DNA of 15,446 bases from CAIYRG01 sp035318785 (GTDB lineage: Bacteria; Pseudomonadota; Alphaproteobacteria; Micropepsales; Micropepsaceae): contig DATHDZ010000147.1 in assembly GCA_035318785.1 (NCBI GenBank), positions 1 to 15,446 of the forward strand, written 5' to 3'. Every line of letters starts with the position of its first letter. Positions within the stretch are counted from its first letter, which is position 1. Of this stretch, positions 6,211-12,564 are shown piece by piece. The notes under the pieces are model-generated. The model saw only the letters and a program-made list of their open reading frames with translations, was not told the DNA's origin and did no database searches. Both the position numbers and the translations under genes were made by a program.

Positions 6211-7563
6211 ATGGCCAAAACTGTCGATGTCGCCGAAATCATCGGTTCGCAGCGCTTTGGCGCCTTTCAATTGCGCATCGTCATATTGTGCGGGCTGGTC
6301 CAATTCCTTGACGGCTTCGATACGCAGGCCCTCGCCTATGCCGCGCCCGCCTTGCGCGCGGCATGGCACTTGACGCCACAACAACTCGGGCCGGTCTTCG
6401 GCTTCGGCGCCTTTGGCACGGGGATCGGGTCGGTGGTGCTCAGCCCCTTGGCGGATATATTCGGCCGGAAGAAGATCATCGTCACCGCGGTTGCGCTTTT
6501 CGGACTGCTCTCGCTCTGCACGGTCTTTCTGACATCGGTCGATCAGCTTCTGATCCTGCGCCCGCTCACGGGATTTGGACTCGGCGCAGCGCTGCCGCTG
6601 ACCTTCGTCATGGCAAACGAATTTGCGCCGGCGCGAATCCGCGCCCGCATGATCGCGGCCATGGCGTGCGGCTTCGCGGTCGGCGCCGCCTCGGGCGGGT
6701 TGCTGCAGGCCGAGATGCTGCCTTATTTCGGCTGGCAGGGGATATTCGTCATCGGCGGCATCCTGCCGCTCATTCTCGCGGCGGCGCTGCTCCTCTTCTT
6801 GCCGGAATCGGTCCGGTTCCTCGCGGCAAAGGGTGGCAGGTCGCACGAGATCGCGGCAATCTTGCGCAAGGCCGATCCCACGCGCAGCTTCCCCGCGGAC
6901 ACCGAATTCGTCTTACCGGCCGAGCCCAAAAAAAAGGGCTTCCGTCCGACCCAGCTTTTCACCGAGGGGCGCGCCGCCACCACCATCCTTCTCTGGTTCA
7001 TTTTCCTGGTGACTCTTGCATCGCTCAACACGTTGAACAATTGGCTTCCCCTCGCGCTCAACATGGCCGGTCTTCCCGAACAGCAGGCGGTTCGCTTGAC
7101 GACTCTGTTCCAGTTCGGCGGCATCGCCGGCGTGCTCTCGCTCGGCATATTCGCCGACCGCATCGGCTATCCCCGCGTGCTGATCCTCGCCTTCATCGGG
7201 CTCGCGATTTTCGTGGCGGCAACCGGCTTGATGGGAAATTACGCGCTCGGTCTCGCTATCGTGGTCGCCGGTACGGGCTTTTGCCTGGTCGGCGCCAACA
7301 ACACGCTGAACGCCTTTGCGACCACGCTGTACCCGACGGAGATTCGCGCCACCGGCGCGGGTTGGGCATCGAGCTTCGGGCGATTCATGGGCGGCTTCGG
7401 GCCCATCATCGGCGGTATTCTGCTTCACGAGCTGCCGTTGCGGACCGTCTTTTTCATCTTTGCAACGCCAGCCATTCTCGGCGCGATGAGCGTGCTTGGC
7501 ATGTCATGGCTGCAGTTAAGGCGAAAATCCCAAGCGATGGCGCAAATCGAAGCACGAGCATAG
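6211..7563 (+). CDS. MFS transporter, aromatic acid:H+ symporter (AAHS) type
   Basis: This 450-residue inner-membrane protein should have 12 transmembrane helices. Helix 1 carries DGFDTQALAYAAPAL (34-48), the D-G-F-D signature of PcaK/VanK-type aromatic acid symporters, in which these aspartates are needed for uptake. The loop after helix 2 has the MFS motif LADIFGRKKII (80-90). The second half repeats it as GIFADRIGYPRVLI. Further family marks are RPLTGFGLGAALPLTFVMANEFAPARIRARM and LYPTEIRATGAGWASSFGRFMGGFGPIIGG. It probably imports a carboxylated aromatic or similar acid with protons. Together with the CoA-transferase, thiolase-like and DUF35 genes upstream it suggests a small catabolic locus, though its own transcript is separate. 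The ATG follows a short AT-rich divergent promoter region. The substrate cannot be assigned. Confidence 0.9.
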   Translation: MAKTVDVAEIIGSQRFGAFQLRIVILCGLVQFLDGFDTQALAYAAPALRAAWHLTPQQLGPVFGFGAFGTGIGSVVLSPLADIFGRKKIIVTAVALFGLLSLCTVFLTSVDQLLILRPLTGFGLGAALPLTFVMANEFAPARIRARMIAAMACGFAVGAASGGLLQAEMLPYFGWQGIFVIGGILPLILAAALLLFLPESVRFLAAKGGRSHEIAAILRKADPTRSFPADTEFVLPAEPKKKGFRPTQLFTEGRAATTILLWFIFLVTLASLNTLNNWLPLALNMAGLPEQQAVRLTTLFQFGGIAGVLSLGIFADRIGYPRVLILAFIGLAIFVAATGLMGNYALGLAIVVAGTGFCLVGANNTLNAFATTLYPTEIRATGAGWASSFGRFMGGFGPIIGGILLHELPLRTVFFIFATPAILGAMSVLGMSWLQLRRKSQAMAQIEARA

Positions 7564-7794
7564 CCGGCCGATCCTGCTACCCACTATGGCCGCAAAACGC
7601 GTAGGGAAGGCTTCGCCCCCGCCCACGGCCTAGCAAGAAACGCACGCGCTGAGGACACTTCCACATCCGGGGGAGGGAGCGAACAGTTGGCGAGGGGGGT
7701 ATCCATCGGCTTTATGATCAAACAACCCCGTACACAGGGAGAAAACTGCCGTCTTTGGTGCGCGAATGCCGTTGCGAGTCGTCACAGATCTGCG

Positions 7795-7808
7795 TAAGCT
7801 TGAGCTTA
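7795..7808. promoter_or_regulatory. Short inverted repeat TAAGCT-TG-AGCTTA before the small-gene pair
   Basis: TAAGCT and AGCTTA are perfect inverted halves separated by TG, 20 bases upstream of the ATG at 7829 and just before its ribosome-binding site (GAGGAA at 7820-7825). The place suits an operator or a small translational control hairpin. Six-base arms also occur by chance, so confidence is low. Confidence 0.25.
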
Positions 7809-7828
7809 GCGAGAATTGCGAGGAACAA

Positions 7829-8302
7829 ATGAAGAACGAAATACTCCCAACGGAACCCACCCATGCCGAGAAAGCGTCCGACAGAAATGCCCTGAAAGGA
7901 GAGGCCGCTAAGTCAGACATCGAGGAGATCGATGTGGATAAATACTGCGAGGAGACGCATCGAGACGCCGTGGAAGAAATGCTTTCTATGGCACAAGATC
8001 CGCTCGAAACGATTCTGCTCGAACAGGCCAGGTATTTTCACCGGCACTTTAGAGAAGCCATGAGGACCGCATTTAGAACTCCTGATCCTTACCACGCACA
8101 GAAATTCGAGGAGCAAGGGGCGAGACTCTCGGACCAAGTGCTGAAGATCAACGAGGCGATCAGAAAACATCGAGGGCGAGGCCAGCAGAAGGTCATTGTC
8201 GAGCACCATAGGTCAGCTTCGGTTGATCGGCTCGAGCGTGGCGTTCCAACCGGCGAGAGGACCAGGGACACCATGCGCAAAAGGCGTGTGCGTCTCGCTT
8301 GA
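7829..8302 (+). CDS. Conserved small helical protein of unknown function, first gene of a two-gene cassette
   Basis: I choose the ATG at 7829 (157 residues) because GAGGAA lies at 7820-7825. The frame is open back to an ATG at 7766, which lacks such a site. I do not recognise a characterised function. The first ~50 residues are acidic (IEEIDVDKYCEETHRDAVEEM). The middle is helical (DPLETILLEQARYFHRHFREAMRTAF, then a Gln/Glu/Lys-rich helix to AIRKHRG). It is followed by GRGQQKVIVEHH and a basic tail. From memory, a 'DPLE..L..Q' helix followed by a 'G.QKV.VEH' strand recurs in alphaproteobacterial proteins encoded next to small HGG-motif proteins, as here. There is no signal peptide or membrane segment, so it is probably cytoplasmic. 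Base composition is visibly lower in GC than the flanking genes, which suggests acquisition. Confidence 0.75.
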   Translation: MKNEILPTEPTHAEKASDRNALKGEAAKSDIEEIDVDKYCEETHRDAVEEMLSMAQDPLETILLEQARYFHRHFREAMRTAFRTPDPYHAQKFEEQGARLSDQVLKINEAIRKHRGRGQQKVIVEHHRSASVDRLERGVPTGERTRDTMRKRRVRLA

Positions 8303-8313
8303 AAGAGGAGACC

Positions 8314-8586
8314 ATGATGAGCTCCTCCACGGTCAAAGCTATGTTGGAAAGCCCCCGCTGTGGCGCGCGAACCCGGGTCGGCGGCTCCTGCGCTTCGCCG
8401 GCCGTTTCTGGCAAAAAACGCTGCCGCATGCATGGCGGGGCCGCGGGCTCCGGCGCACCGAAGGGAAATCGCAACGCCTGGAAGCACGGCTATTTTACCA
8501 AAGAGGAGATCGTGCGGCGGCGCGAGGAAAACAAAAGGTGGCATGAGCTCACGGCGGTATTTTACGCCTTGAAAGCGAAATCTTAA
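8314..8586 (+). CDS. Small HGG...GNxNAxKHG protein with possible CCCH metal site
   Basis: This 90-residue protein has a recognisable but functionally unassigned pattern: CGARTRVGGSC, then KKRCRMHGG, then GAPKGNRNAWKHGYFTKEEI. C16, C26, C37 and H40 are spaced C-x9-C-x10-C-x2-H, which suggests a small zinc-binding module. The HGG...GNRNAWKHG stretch (40-59) is the best conserved part of this family as I remember it. A basic helix (EEIVRRREENKRWHELTAVFYALKA) follows. GAGGAG at 8305-8310 precedes two adjacent ATGs, 8314 and 8317; the second has the better spacing. The gene begins 11 bases after the stop of the upstream small gene and is probably co-transcribed with it. A nucleic-acid-binding or phage-derived regulatory role is possible but not shown. 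Confidence 0.78.
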   Translation: MMSSSTVKAMLESPRCGARTRVGGSCASPAVSGKKRCRMHGGAAGSGAPKGNRNAWKHGYFTKEEIVRRREENKRWHELTAVFYALKAKS

Positions 8587-8888
8587 CCCCGCCCACCATC
8601 GCCAGCAAATCTTTGCGTATGACTATTTCGTTGTTGCACGGGATTCATCGCTGCCGGCGCCTGTCACTCTGCGCGGCAACATTGACGATGAGTACGCCGC
8701 AGTTTGGCAGGCATCGTGCCACATTCTCTCGACAGGAGCGGAAAAAGCTGCCGCGGGCTCTGGGAAGTCTTTGCCTATCTCTCCCGTTGCCACTCGCGCG
8801 TCTGGCCGATTCGCGTGACATTCCCCTCGCTGTGGGGCTGGCGTGACTCTTGCTTGGTTAGGTCTGGTTCAGAAAACGGGGTGATGTC
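8587..8888. other. 302-base non-coding stretch
   Basis: I see no convincing gene here. A frame without a start codon stays open from about 8573 to 8818 and could read IFAYDYFVVARDSS and later DDEYAAVWQAS, which may be chance or a decayed gene. The strongest T-rich stretch, TATTTCGTTGTTG, is not preceded by a hairpin. The last 30 bases must hold the start signals of the next gene. Confidence 0.4.
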
Positions 8889-9395
8889 ATGAACATCAAT
8901 GCGATCGGTCTCGCTGGGATTTCGCGAACGCAGCCATATGACGCGCGTGCCGTCGAAAACTCATCCCCCGGTAAAGGGCCCCTCGCGGCACAATCCCTTC
9001 CTAAAGCGGTTCCCCAGGCTTCCGTCACATTTTCATATCCGCTCTCCGCAGAAACCCAGAAACATCTGACATTTGCGACGCAGAAGGTCGCTCCACAAGA
9101 CGAAGACGCGCACAAAACACCTCCGGCGCAACAGGCGCGTGCAGCGCTCGCGGCCAATCCCGATCTTGGAGATCAACCGTTCGGGTCACTTGTTTCTCGT
9201 ATCGCGCGCGGCTTGCCGTTGGTAGCGTCCGATTCTTCGTCGCAGTCCCTCCAAGTGGCTCCGCCCAACTCTGTATCCGCGCCCGCGAATCTGCTTGCGG
9301 ATAATCCGGCGCTAGCGGATCTGGCTCCCGCAGCCCTTAATCCGGTCGCTGAGGGATTCACAAATCCAGGCGTCGTCGATCAGGTTATCGGCTAG
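8889..9395 (+). CDS. Unrecognised Ala/Pro-rich, probably disordered protein
   Basis: This 168-residue frame starts at an ATG with only a partial ribosome-binding site (GGGGTGAT) upstream and ends TAG at 9393-9395. I do not recognise it. It is rich in Ala, Pro, Ser, Gln and Asn, with few aromatic residues and no hydrophobic stretch long enough for a membrane helix or signal peptide. A run near the end (NLLADNPALADLAPAALNPVAEGF) has an amphipathic repeat-like rhythm of Asn/Asp-Pro-Ala-Leu. The rest (THAEK-like polar stretches, SSSQSLQVAPPNSVSAPAN) looks unstructured. Length and uninterrupted frame favour a real gene, and the opposite strand has no better candidate. It stands alone between the small-gene pair and the broken regulator, so neighbours give no clue. 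Confidence 0.55.
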   Translation: MNINAIGLAGISRTQPYDARAVENSSPGKGPLAAQSLPKAVPQASVTFSYPLSAETQKHLTFATQKVAPQDEDAHKTPPAQQARAALAANPDLGDQPFGSLVSRIARGLPLVASDSSSQSLQVAPPNSVSAPANLLADNPALADLAPAALNPVAEGFTNPGVVDQVIG

Positions 9396-9531
9396 CTTTT
9401 TCACCTCACTGCCATTTAGATGATTGCGGCTGGCCAGCACGGGGGTTGTTGAACCTGGCAAAGAGCGGACCGCCCTTTGCGCGCTCCCGACAAGCCCTTA
9501 TCGAGCTGAAGAACACTTGCAGTCCGACGGA

Positions 9532-9787
9532 TTATCGAAACCCGCCGCGGTCCAATTTGCGTTGTAAACGATCAAGCAGGATCAGATGAAGATCGGGGTT
9601 TGCTTCGATTAGCCGCATCGCTTGACGACAATCCGACGCCTCCAGCACGATCGCGTCGTCCGTTAATTCCTTGAGAACGCCGCGCAGCGCGTCGCGAATC
9701 AGGACGTGATCGTCAACCAGCAGAACTTTTATTCGCGCAGTCTCTTCGAGTGTGCGCCAAGATAATTCAAGCTGTGTCAGAAATCAT
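9532..9787 (-). pseudogene. Broken response-regulator gene (receiver domain only)
   Basis: On the minus strand a very good ribosome-binding site (GGGAGG, plus-strand complement at 9793-9798) precedes an ATG at 9785-9787. The frame stops after six codons (MISDTA). One base out of frame, the same strand then encodes a clear receiver domain from about 9726: VLLVDDHVLIRDALRGVLKE, EASDCRQAMRLIEANPDL and LILLD, with the acidic pair and the phosphate-accepting Asp of NarL/LuxR-type regulators. It ends at a TAA (9532-9534) right after a LDRGGF stretch that corresponds to the usual LPD..GF. The second half of the receiver and any DNA-binding domain are absent. I read this as a decayed gene with one frameshift and a premature stop. 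A sequencing error could explain the frameshift but not the lost C-terminal half. It lies downstream of gspJ on the same strand. Confidence 0.75.
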
Positions 9788-9921
9788 CCGTTCCTCCCTC
9801 CTTCGGATCGGCCTAGGGAGCGCTCCAAAGGATAGATTTGTTGCCAAAATGCGCCATTTGCTGCTAGCCGTCTCGTCTGGGACGTCAATCACGAGTCCCC
9901 GAGCTGCCTCTCACCAATTAC

Positions 9922-10491
9922 CTAATGTAGCTGATGCGTATCAATCATAGGCGCAACGACCAGCAGCGGCCAGGGGCGCGCGCCGCCGAGCTGTACGTCA
10001 ATTCGGACAAGGATCGGAGACTCCGTCCCCGCCTTCAACACGTGCTGCCAACCACCAGCTTGCATGTAATAGGTGAGTTCGAAACCCGTCACGCCCTTGA
10101 CCAATTCGGCGTCTGTGCGCTCGGTGCTGGGACTTGCACCTTTGAAGTGCGGGTGCCAGCTGAGCATCAGCCTGTCGGCCGTTTTGTGCAGCTCAACCTC
10201 ATAGAGTCCTCCGCGTGCCAGCGCCTCGGGAAGTTCACTGACGAACCGCAAGGACGTGCCATCCCCCTCGAAACTGGTTCCAGACGCGATAAGGTTGCGA
10301 ACTAGGTTCTGCACGTCGTCGCGATCGCCTTGGCGTGCGCTGTGGCGTTCCTGAGATTGCCAGGCCAGTCCGGCAAAACGAACGCCATTGCTGAGTGCCG
10401 CGAGGATAAGACCCAGAATCGAGATGACAACAAGAAGCTCCAGCAGCGTGAAGCCGCTCGTGTGCTCCGTCCCGTTCCGCCTCTCAACCAT
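9922..10491 (-). CDS. gspJ: Type II secretion minor pseudopilin GspJ
   Basis: I start at the ATG at 10491 (189 residues), which lies inside the end of gspI with an 8-base overlap (ATGGTTGA). A TTG at 10512 is possible but less likely. The leader MVERRNGTEHTSG is followed by FTLLELLVVISILGLILAAL: a class III prepilin signal cut by the prepilin peptidase after Gly, with Glu at position 5 of the mature protein. The following part (SARQGDRDDVQNLVRNLIASG, FEGDGTSLRFVSELPEALARGGLYEVEL, VTGFELTYY, PILVRIDVQL) fits GspJ, a wide minor pseudopilin at the tip of the T2SS pseudopilus together with GspI, H and K. It is the last secretion gene in this operon; gspK, which normally follows, is not here. Inner membrane and periplasm. 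Confidence 0.9.
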   Translation of the reverse strand: MVERRNGTEHTSGFTLLELLVVISILGLILAALSNGVRFAGLAWQSQERHSARQGDRDDVQNLVRNLIASGTSFEGDGTSLRFVSELPEALARGGLYEVELHKTADRLMLSWHPHFKGASPSTERTDAELVKGVTGFELTYYMQAGGWQHVLKAGTESPILVRIDVQLGGARPWPLLVVAPMIDTHQLH

Positions 10492-10909
10492 TGCCGTCAG
10501 CGATATGCGCAAGACGCTGCGACCGGAGCGTTACGCTTCTCGTCTCCATACCGCCCCGCCACGTCAGGGTCACCTCGACGGTGTAAAGGCCCAACGGTTT
10601 TTGTGCCGTTGGACCTGCACCTGCACCGGCGTGCATCACGGGCTCGGAAATTCGTGACCGCCAGGAATAGCCACCACCATCGTCTCCGGACTGCGTGCCG
10701 GGGCGGAGCGGCGTCAAAACCCCGACGGCGGAGAGATGCGATTGGGCAAGGCGCGTGGCCTCAATGTATTGATCGGCAATGTTGGAATAACCGAGCCCCG
10801 TTCCGGCAGCTTCCATCAGGACGCCAAGGCCCAACGCGGCAATGGCGAGCGCGATTGTTACCTCGATCAGCGTGAACCCGGAGGTTTGGCTAGTGTGGTT
10901 TTTCGGCAA
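10484..10909 (-). CDS. gspI: Type II secretion minor pseudopilin GspI
   Basis: This 141-residue pseudopilin has the leader MPKNHTSQTSG and then FTLIEVTIALAIAALGLGVLMEAAG, a class III signal with Gly before the cut and Glu5 after it. The body (EATRLAQSHLSAVG, GGGYSWRSRISEP, LGLYTVEVTLTWRGGMETRSVTLRSQRLA) is typical of GspI, which nucleates the tip complex with GspJ and GspK. The start codon is a TTG at 10909, the only plausible start before the prepilin cleavage motif. It lies inside the end of gspH with a 20-base overlap, and the end overlaps the next gene by 8 bases. Rare starts and overlaps suggest translation depends on the upstream gene, which would keep minor pseudopilin levels low. Confidence 0.92.
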   Translation of the reverse strand: MPKNHTSQTSGFTLIEVTIALAIAALGLGVLMEAAGTGLGYSNIADQYIEATRLAQSHLSAVGVLTPLRPGTQSGDDGGGYSWRSRISEPVMHAGAGAGPTAQKPLGLYTVEVTLTWRGGMETRSVTLRSQRLAHIADGNG

Positions 10910-11354
10910 TGGACACCCGCCCCGACAGCCAATCGATTCCTACCCACCACATCCGATTCCCGCCCTCGATCGTGACCCGGCCTCCGCTGGAGCTGCCGTC
11001 GGGATTGAAACGGATGCGGCCCGTCGTGTCCGAGACGAGTTCGTCCTTGCTGGTCAGAAGAGAGAGACTGACATCGCTCGGCAGAATTTCGGCTGGACGG
11101 TGACCCCATTGATAACTGTGCCTGGCAAGGTCGAGCGTGACCTCGACGCTGCGGTTGGCCGTTACCGCGTTCGACCGTGCGGCGCGCATTGCCCCTGCAA
11201 GGACCTCAGCTCCGGCACGGGCATGCGTAGCGGGAGACACCGGCGTGCCGCTGACCGTGACAAGCACCATCATCAAACCGAGAATCGCGATCACCACGAG
11301 CATCTCGATCAGCGTAAAGCCAGCGTCAGAGCCAGTTTCAGAGCGCGAGGTCAT
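10890..11354 (-). CDS. gspH: Type II secretion minor pseudopilin GspH
   Basis: This 154-residue pseudopilin has the leader MTSRSETGSDAG and then FTLIEMLVVIAILGLMMVLVTVSG, with Glu5 after the predicted cut. The body has the GspH marks AGAEVLAGAMRAARSNAVTANRSVEVTLDL near the helix end and IRFNPDGSSSGGRVTIEGGNRMWWVGIDWLSGRVSI at the C-terminus. I considered whether it could be the missing major pseudopilin GspG, but the C-terminal IRF.PDGSS.GGRV signature and the length fit GspH. The ATG overlaps the end of gspF by 17 bases and its end overlaps gspI by 20 bases. It is inserted in the inner membrane, then becomes part of the pseudopilus linking the tip to the shaft. Confidence 0.92.
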   Translation of the reverse strand: MTSRSETGSDAGFTLIEMLVVIAILGLMMVLVTVSGTPVSPATHARAGAEVLAGAMRAARSNAVTANRSVEVTLDLARHSYQWGHRPAEILPSDVSLSLLTSKDELVSDTTGRIRFNPDGSSSGGRVTIEGGNRMWWVGIDWLSGRVSIAEKPH

Positions 11355-12561
11355 TGAGACTCAACATCGCAACGAGCAGCGATCCGACAATTCCGGCAAC
11401 TACAAGCCCCATCACGACGGTGATAAAGGGTACAAGCAGCGTTACAAGGCGGCTTACAGTATGATGCACCTGTTCGTCATGAATATCGGCCGCACGCAGC
11501 GCCATGTCCGCGAGCCTTCCGGTTTCCTCGCCCAGGCGCAGGAGATGGATGGTCTGCACCGGAAAGAAGCCACCCGCGGCGAGAGCCGCAGCCAGCCGAG
11601 CTCCGGCCTTGACCTCGGACGCAGCGGCCTCGACGAGCTTCGCCGCCGTGAGGTTGCCCAAGACGTCGCGCGCGATGGCAAGCGCCAGCACCAACCCAAC
11701 CCCATTGCGAAGTAAGGTTCCCAGCGTGCGCGCCAGCCGCGCCGCCTGTACGCGCCGGATCAGCGGTCCCACGATGGGAATGTAAAGAAGCCCACGTTCG
11801 GCAGCCATGCGCCTGTGCGGCTCTCTCAGCGCGCGCACCACGATGAGACACAGACCGAGCAGTCCGAGCAGAATGAGCAATCCATCGTTGCGCACGAGAT
11901 CTCCGATCCCGATGAGCACACGCGTTGGCGTGGGAAGCTGGGCGCCGGCTTGCGCGAAAATCGAAGTGAACTGCGGCAGGACATAGGTGAGAAGGAGTAC
12001 GATCGTGCCTAACGATGCCACTACGAGAATTGCGGGATAGACGAGGGCCGATTGTATCGTCGCCGCGAGTCGGGCCTCGCGCTCCAAAAGATCGGCAAGA
12101 TGCGAAAGACTCTGCGCAAGTTTCCCTCCTGCCTCCCCGGCATGTATCAGGCTTACATAAAGGCGGGAAAACACGTGCGGATGTTCAGCTAGGCTCGCCG
12201 CCAAGGATTTCCCCCCGCGCACGGAGTCGCGCAATTCTTCAAGGGTGCCTGTTGCTCGTTTATTGTCGCTGGTCTCGACCAGAAAGCGCAGCGCGTGGTC
12301 GATGTCCTGGCCGGCCTCCAGCATGACAGATAGCTCGCGCGTGACATGCGCAATCGCGCCCTTGGCCAGACCGCGCCGGAGCGCGATATCCGCATTCAGA
12401 AATTGCGCGATCCGGCCGTTCTTTCCGACTTCATCCGTGCACAAGAGGAAACAGTTTTGACGATGGAGACGCTCGGCAACGGCCGTTGCACTCGCCGCCG
12501 CGATGATTCCGTTCAGGCGCTTGCCCGCCGCATCGACGGCCATGTATCGGAACTTCGGCAC
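11338..12561 (-). CDS. gspF: Type II secretion inner-membrane platform protein GspF
   Basis: This 407-residue protein has the usual length and two T2SSF domains. The N-terminus MPKFRYMAVDAAGKRLNG is the family's start, so I accept the GTG at 12561 over the ATG six codons later. Domain 1 includes HVTRELSVMLEAGQDIDHALRFL and HPHVFSRLYVSLIHAGEAGGKLAQSLSHLADLLER. A membrane segment ALVYPAILVVASLGTIVLLLTYVLPQF follows, then LLILLGLLGLCLIVVRAL. Domain 2 repeats the pattern (ARTLGTLLRNGVGLVLALAIA, IHLLRLGEETGRLADMALRAADI) before the final helices LVTLLVPFITVVMGLVVAGIVGSLLVAML. GspF couples the ATPase GspE to pseudopilus assembly. It begins three bases after the gspE stop, with AGGG eight bases upstream of the GTG, and its end overlaps gspH. 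Confidence 0.95.
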   Translation of the reverse strand: MPKFRYMAVDAAGKRLNGIIAAASATAVAERLHRQNCFLLCTDEVGKNGRIAQFLNADIALRRGLAKGAIAHVTRELSVMLEAGQDIDHALRFLVETSDNKRATGTLEELRDSVRGGKSLAASLAEHPHVFSRLYVSLIHAGEAGGKLAQSLSHLADLLEREARLAATIQSALVYPAILVVASLGTIVLLLTYVLPQFTSIFAQAGAQLPTPTRVLIGIGDLVRNDGLLILLGLLGLCLIVVRALREPHRRMAAERGLLYIPIVGPLIRRVQAARLARTLGTLLRNGVGLVLALAIARDVLGNLTAAKLVEAAASEVKAGARLAAALAAGGFFPVQTIHLLRLGEETGRLADMALRAADIHDEQVHHTVSRLVTLLVPFITVVMGLVVAGIVGSLLVAMLSLNDLAL

Positions 12562-12564
12562 GTT

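Noticed and set aside
8573..8818. About 80 codons open on the plus strand between the small-gene pair and the 168-residue gene
   Set aside because: No start codon, no ribosome-binding site and no recognisable domain; listed only as a possible relic.
9750..9950. 66-residue plus-strand frame
   Set aside because: Overlaps the start of the broken regulator and the end of gspJ on the other strand; no start signal or similarity.
10890..11354. Could this pseudopilin be the missing GspG
   Set aside because: The C-terminal IRF.PDGSS.GGRV and WW.GIDWLSGRV segments and the residue count fit GspH rather than GspG.
10842..11357. 171-residue plus-strand frame opposite gspH
   Set aside because: Antisense to an unmistakable pseudopilin gene; His/Arg/Pro-rich composition is a codon-shadow effect.
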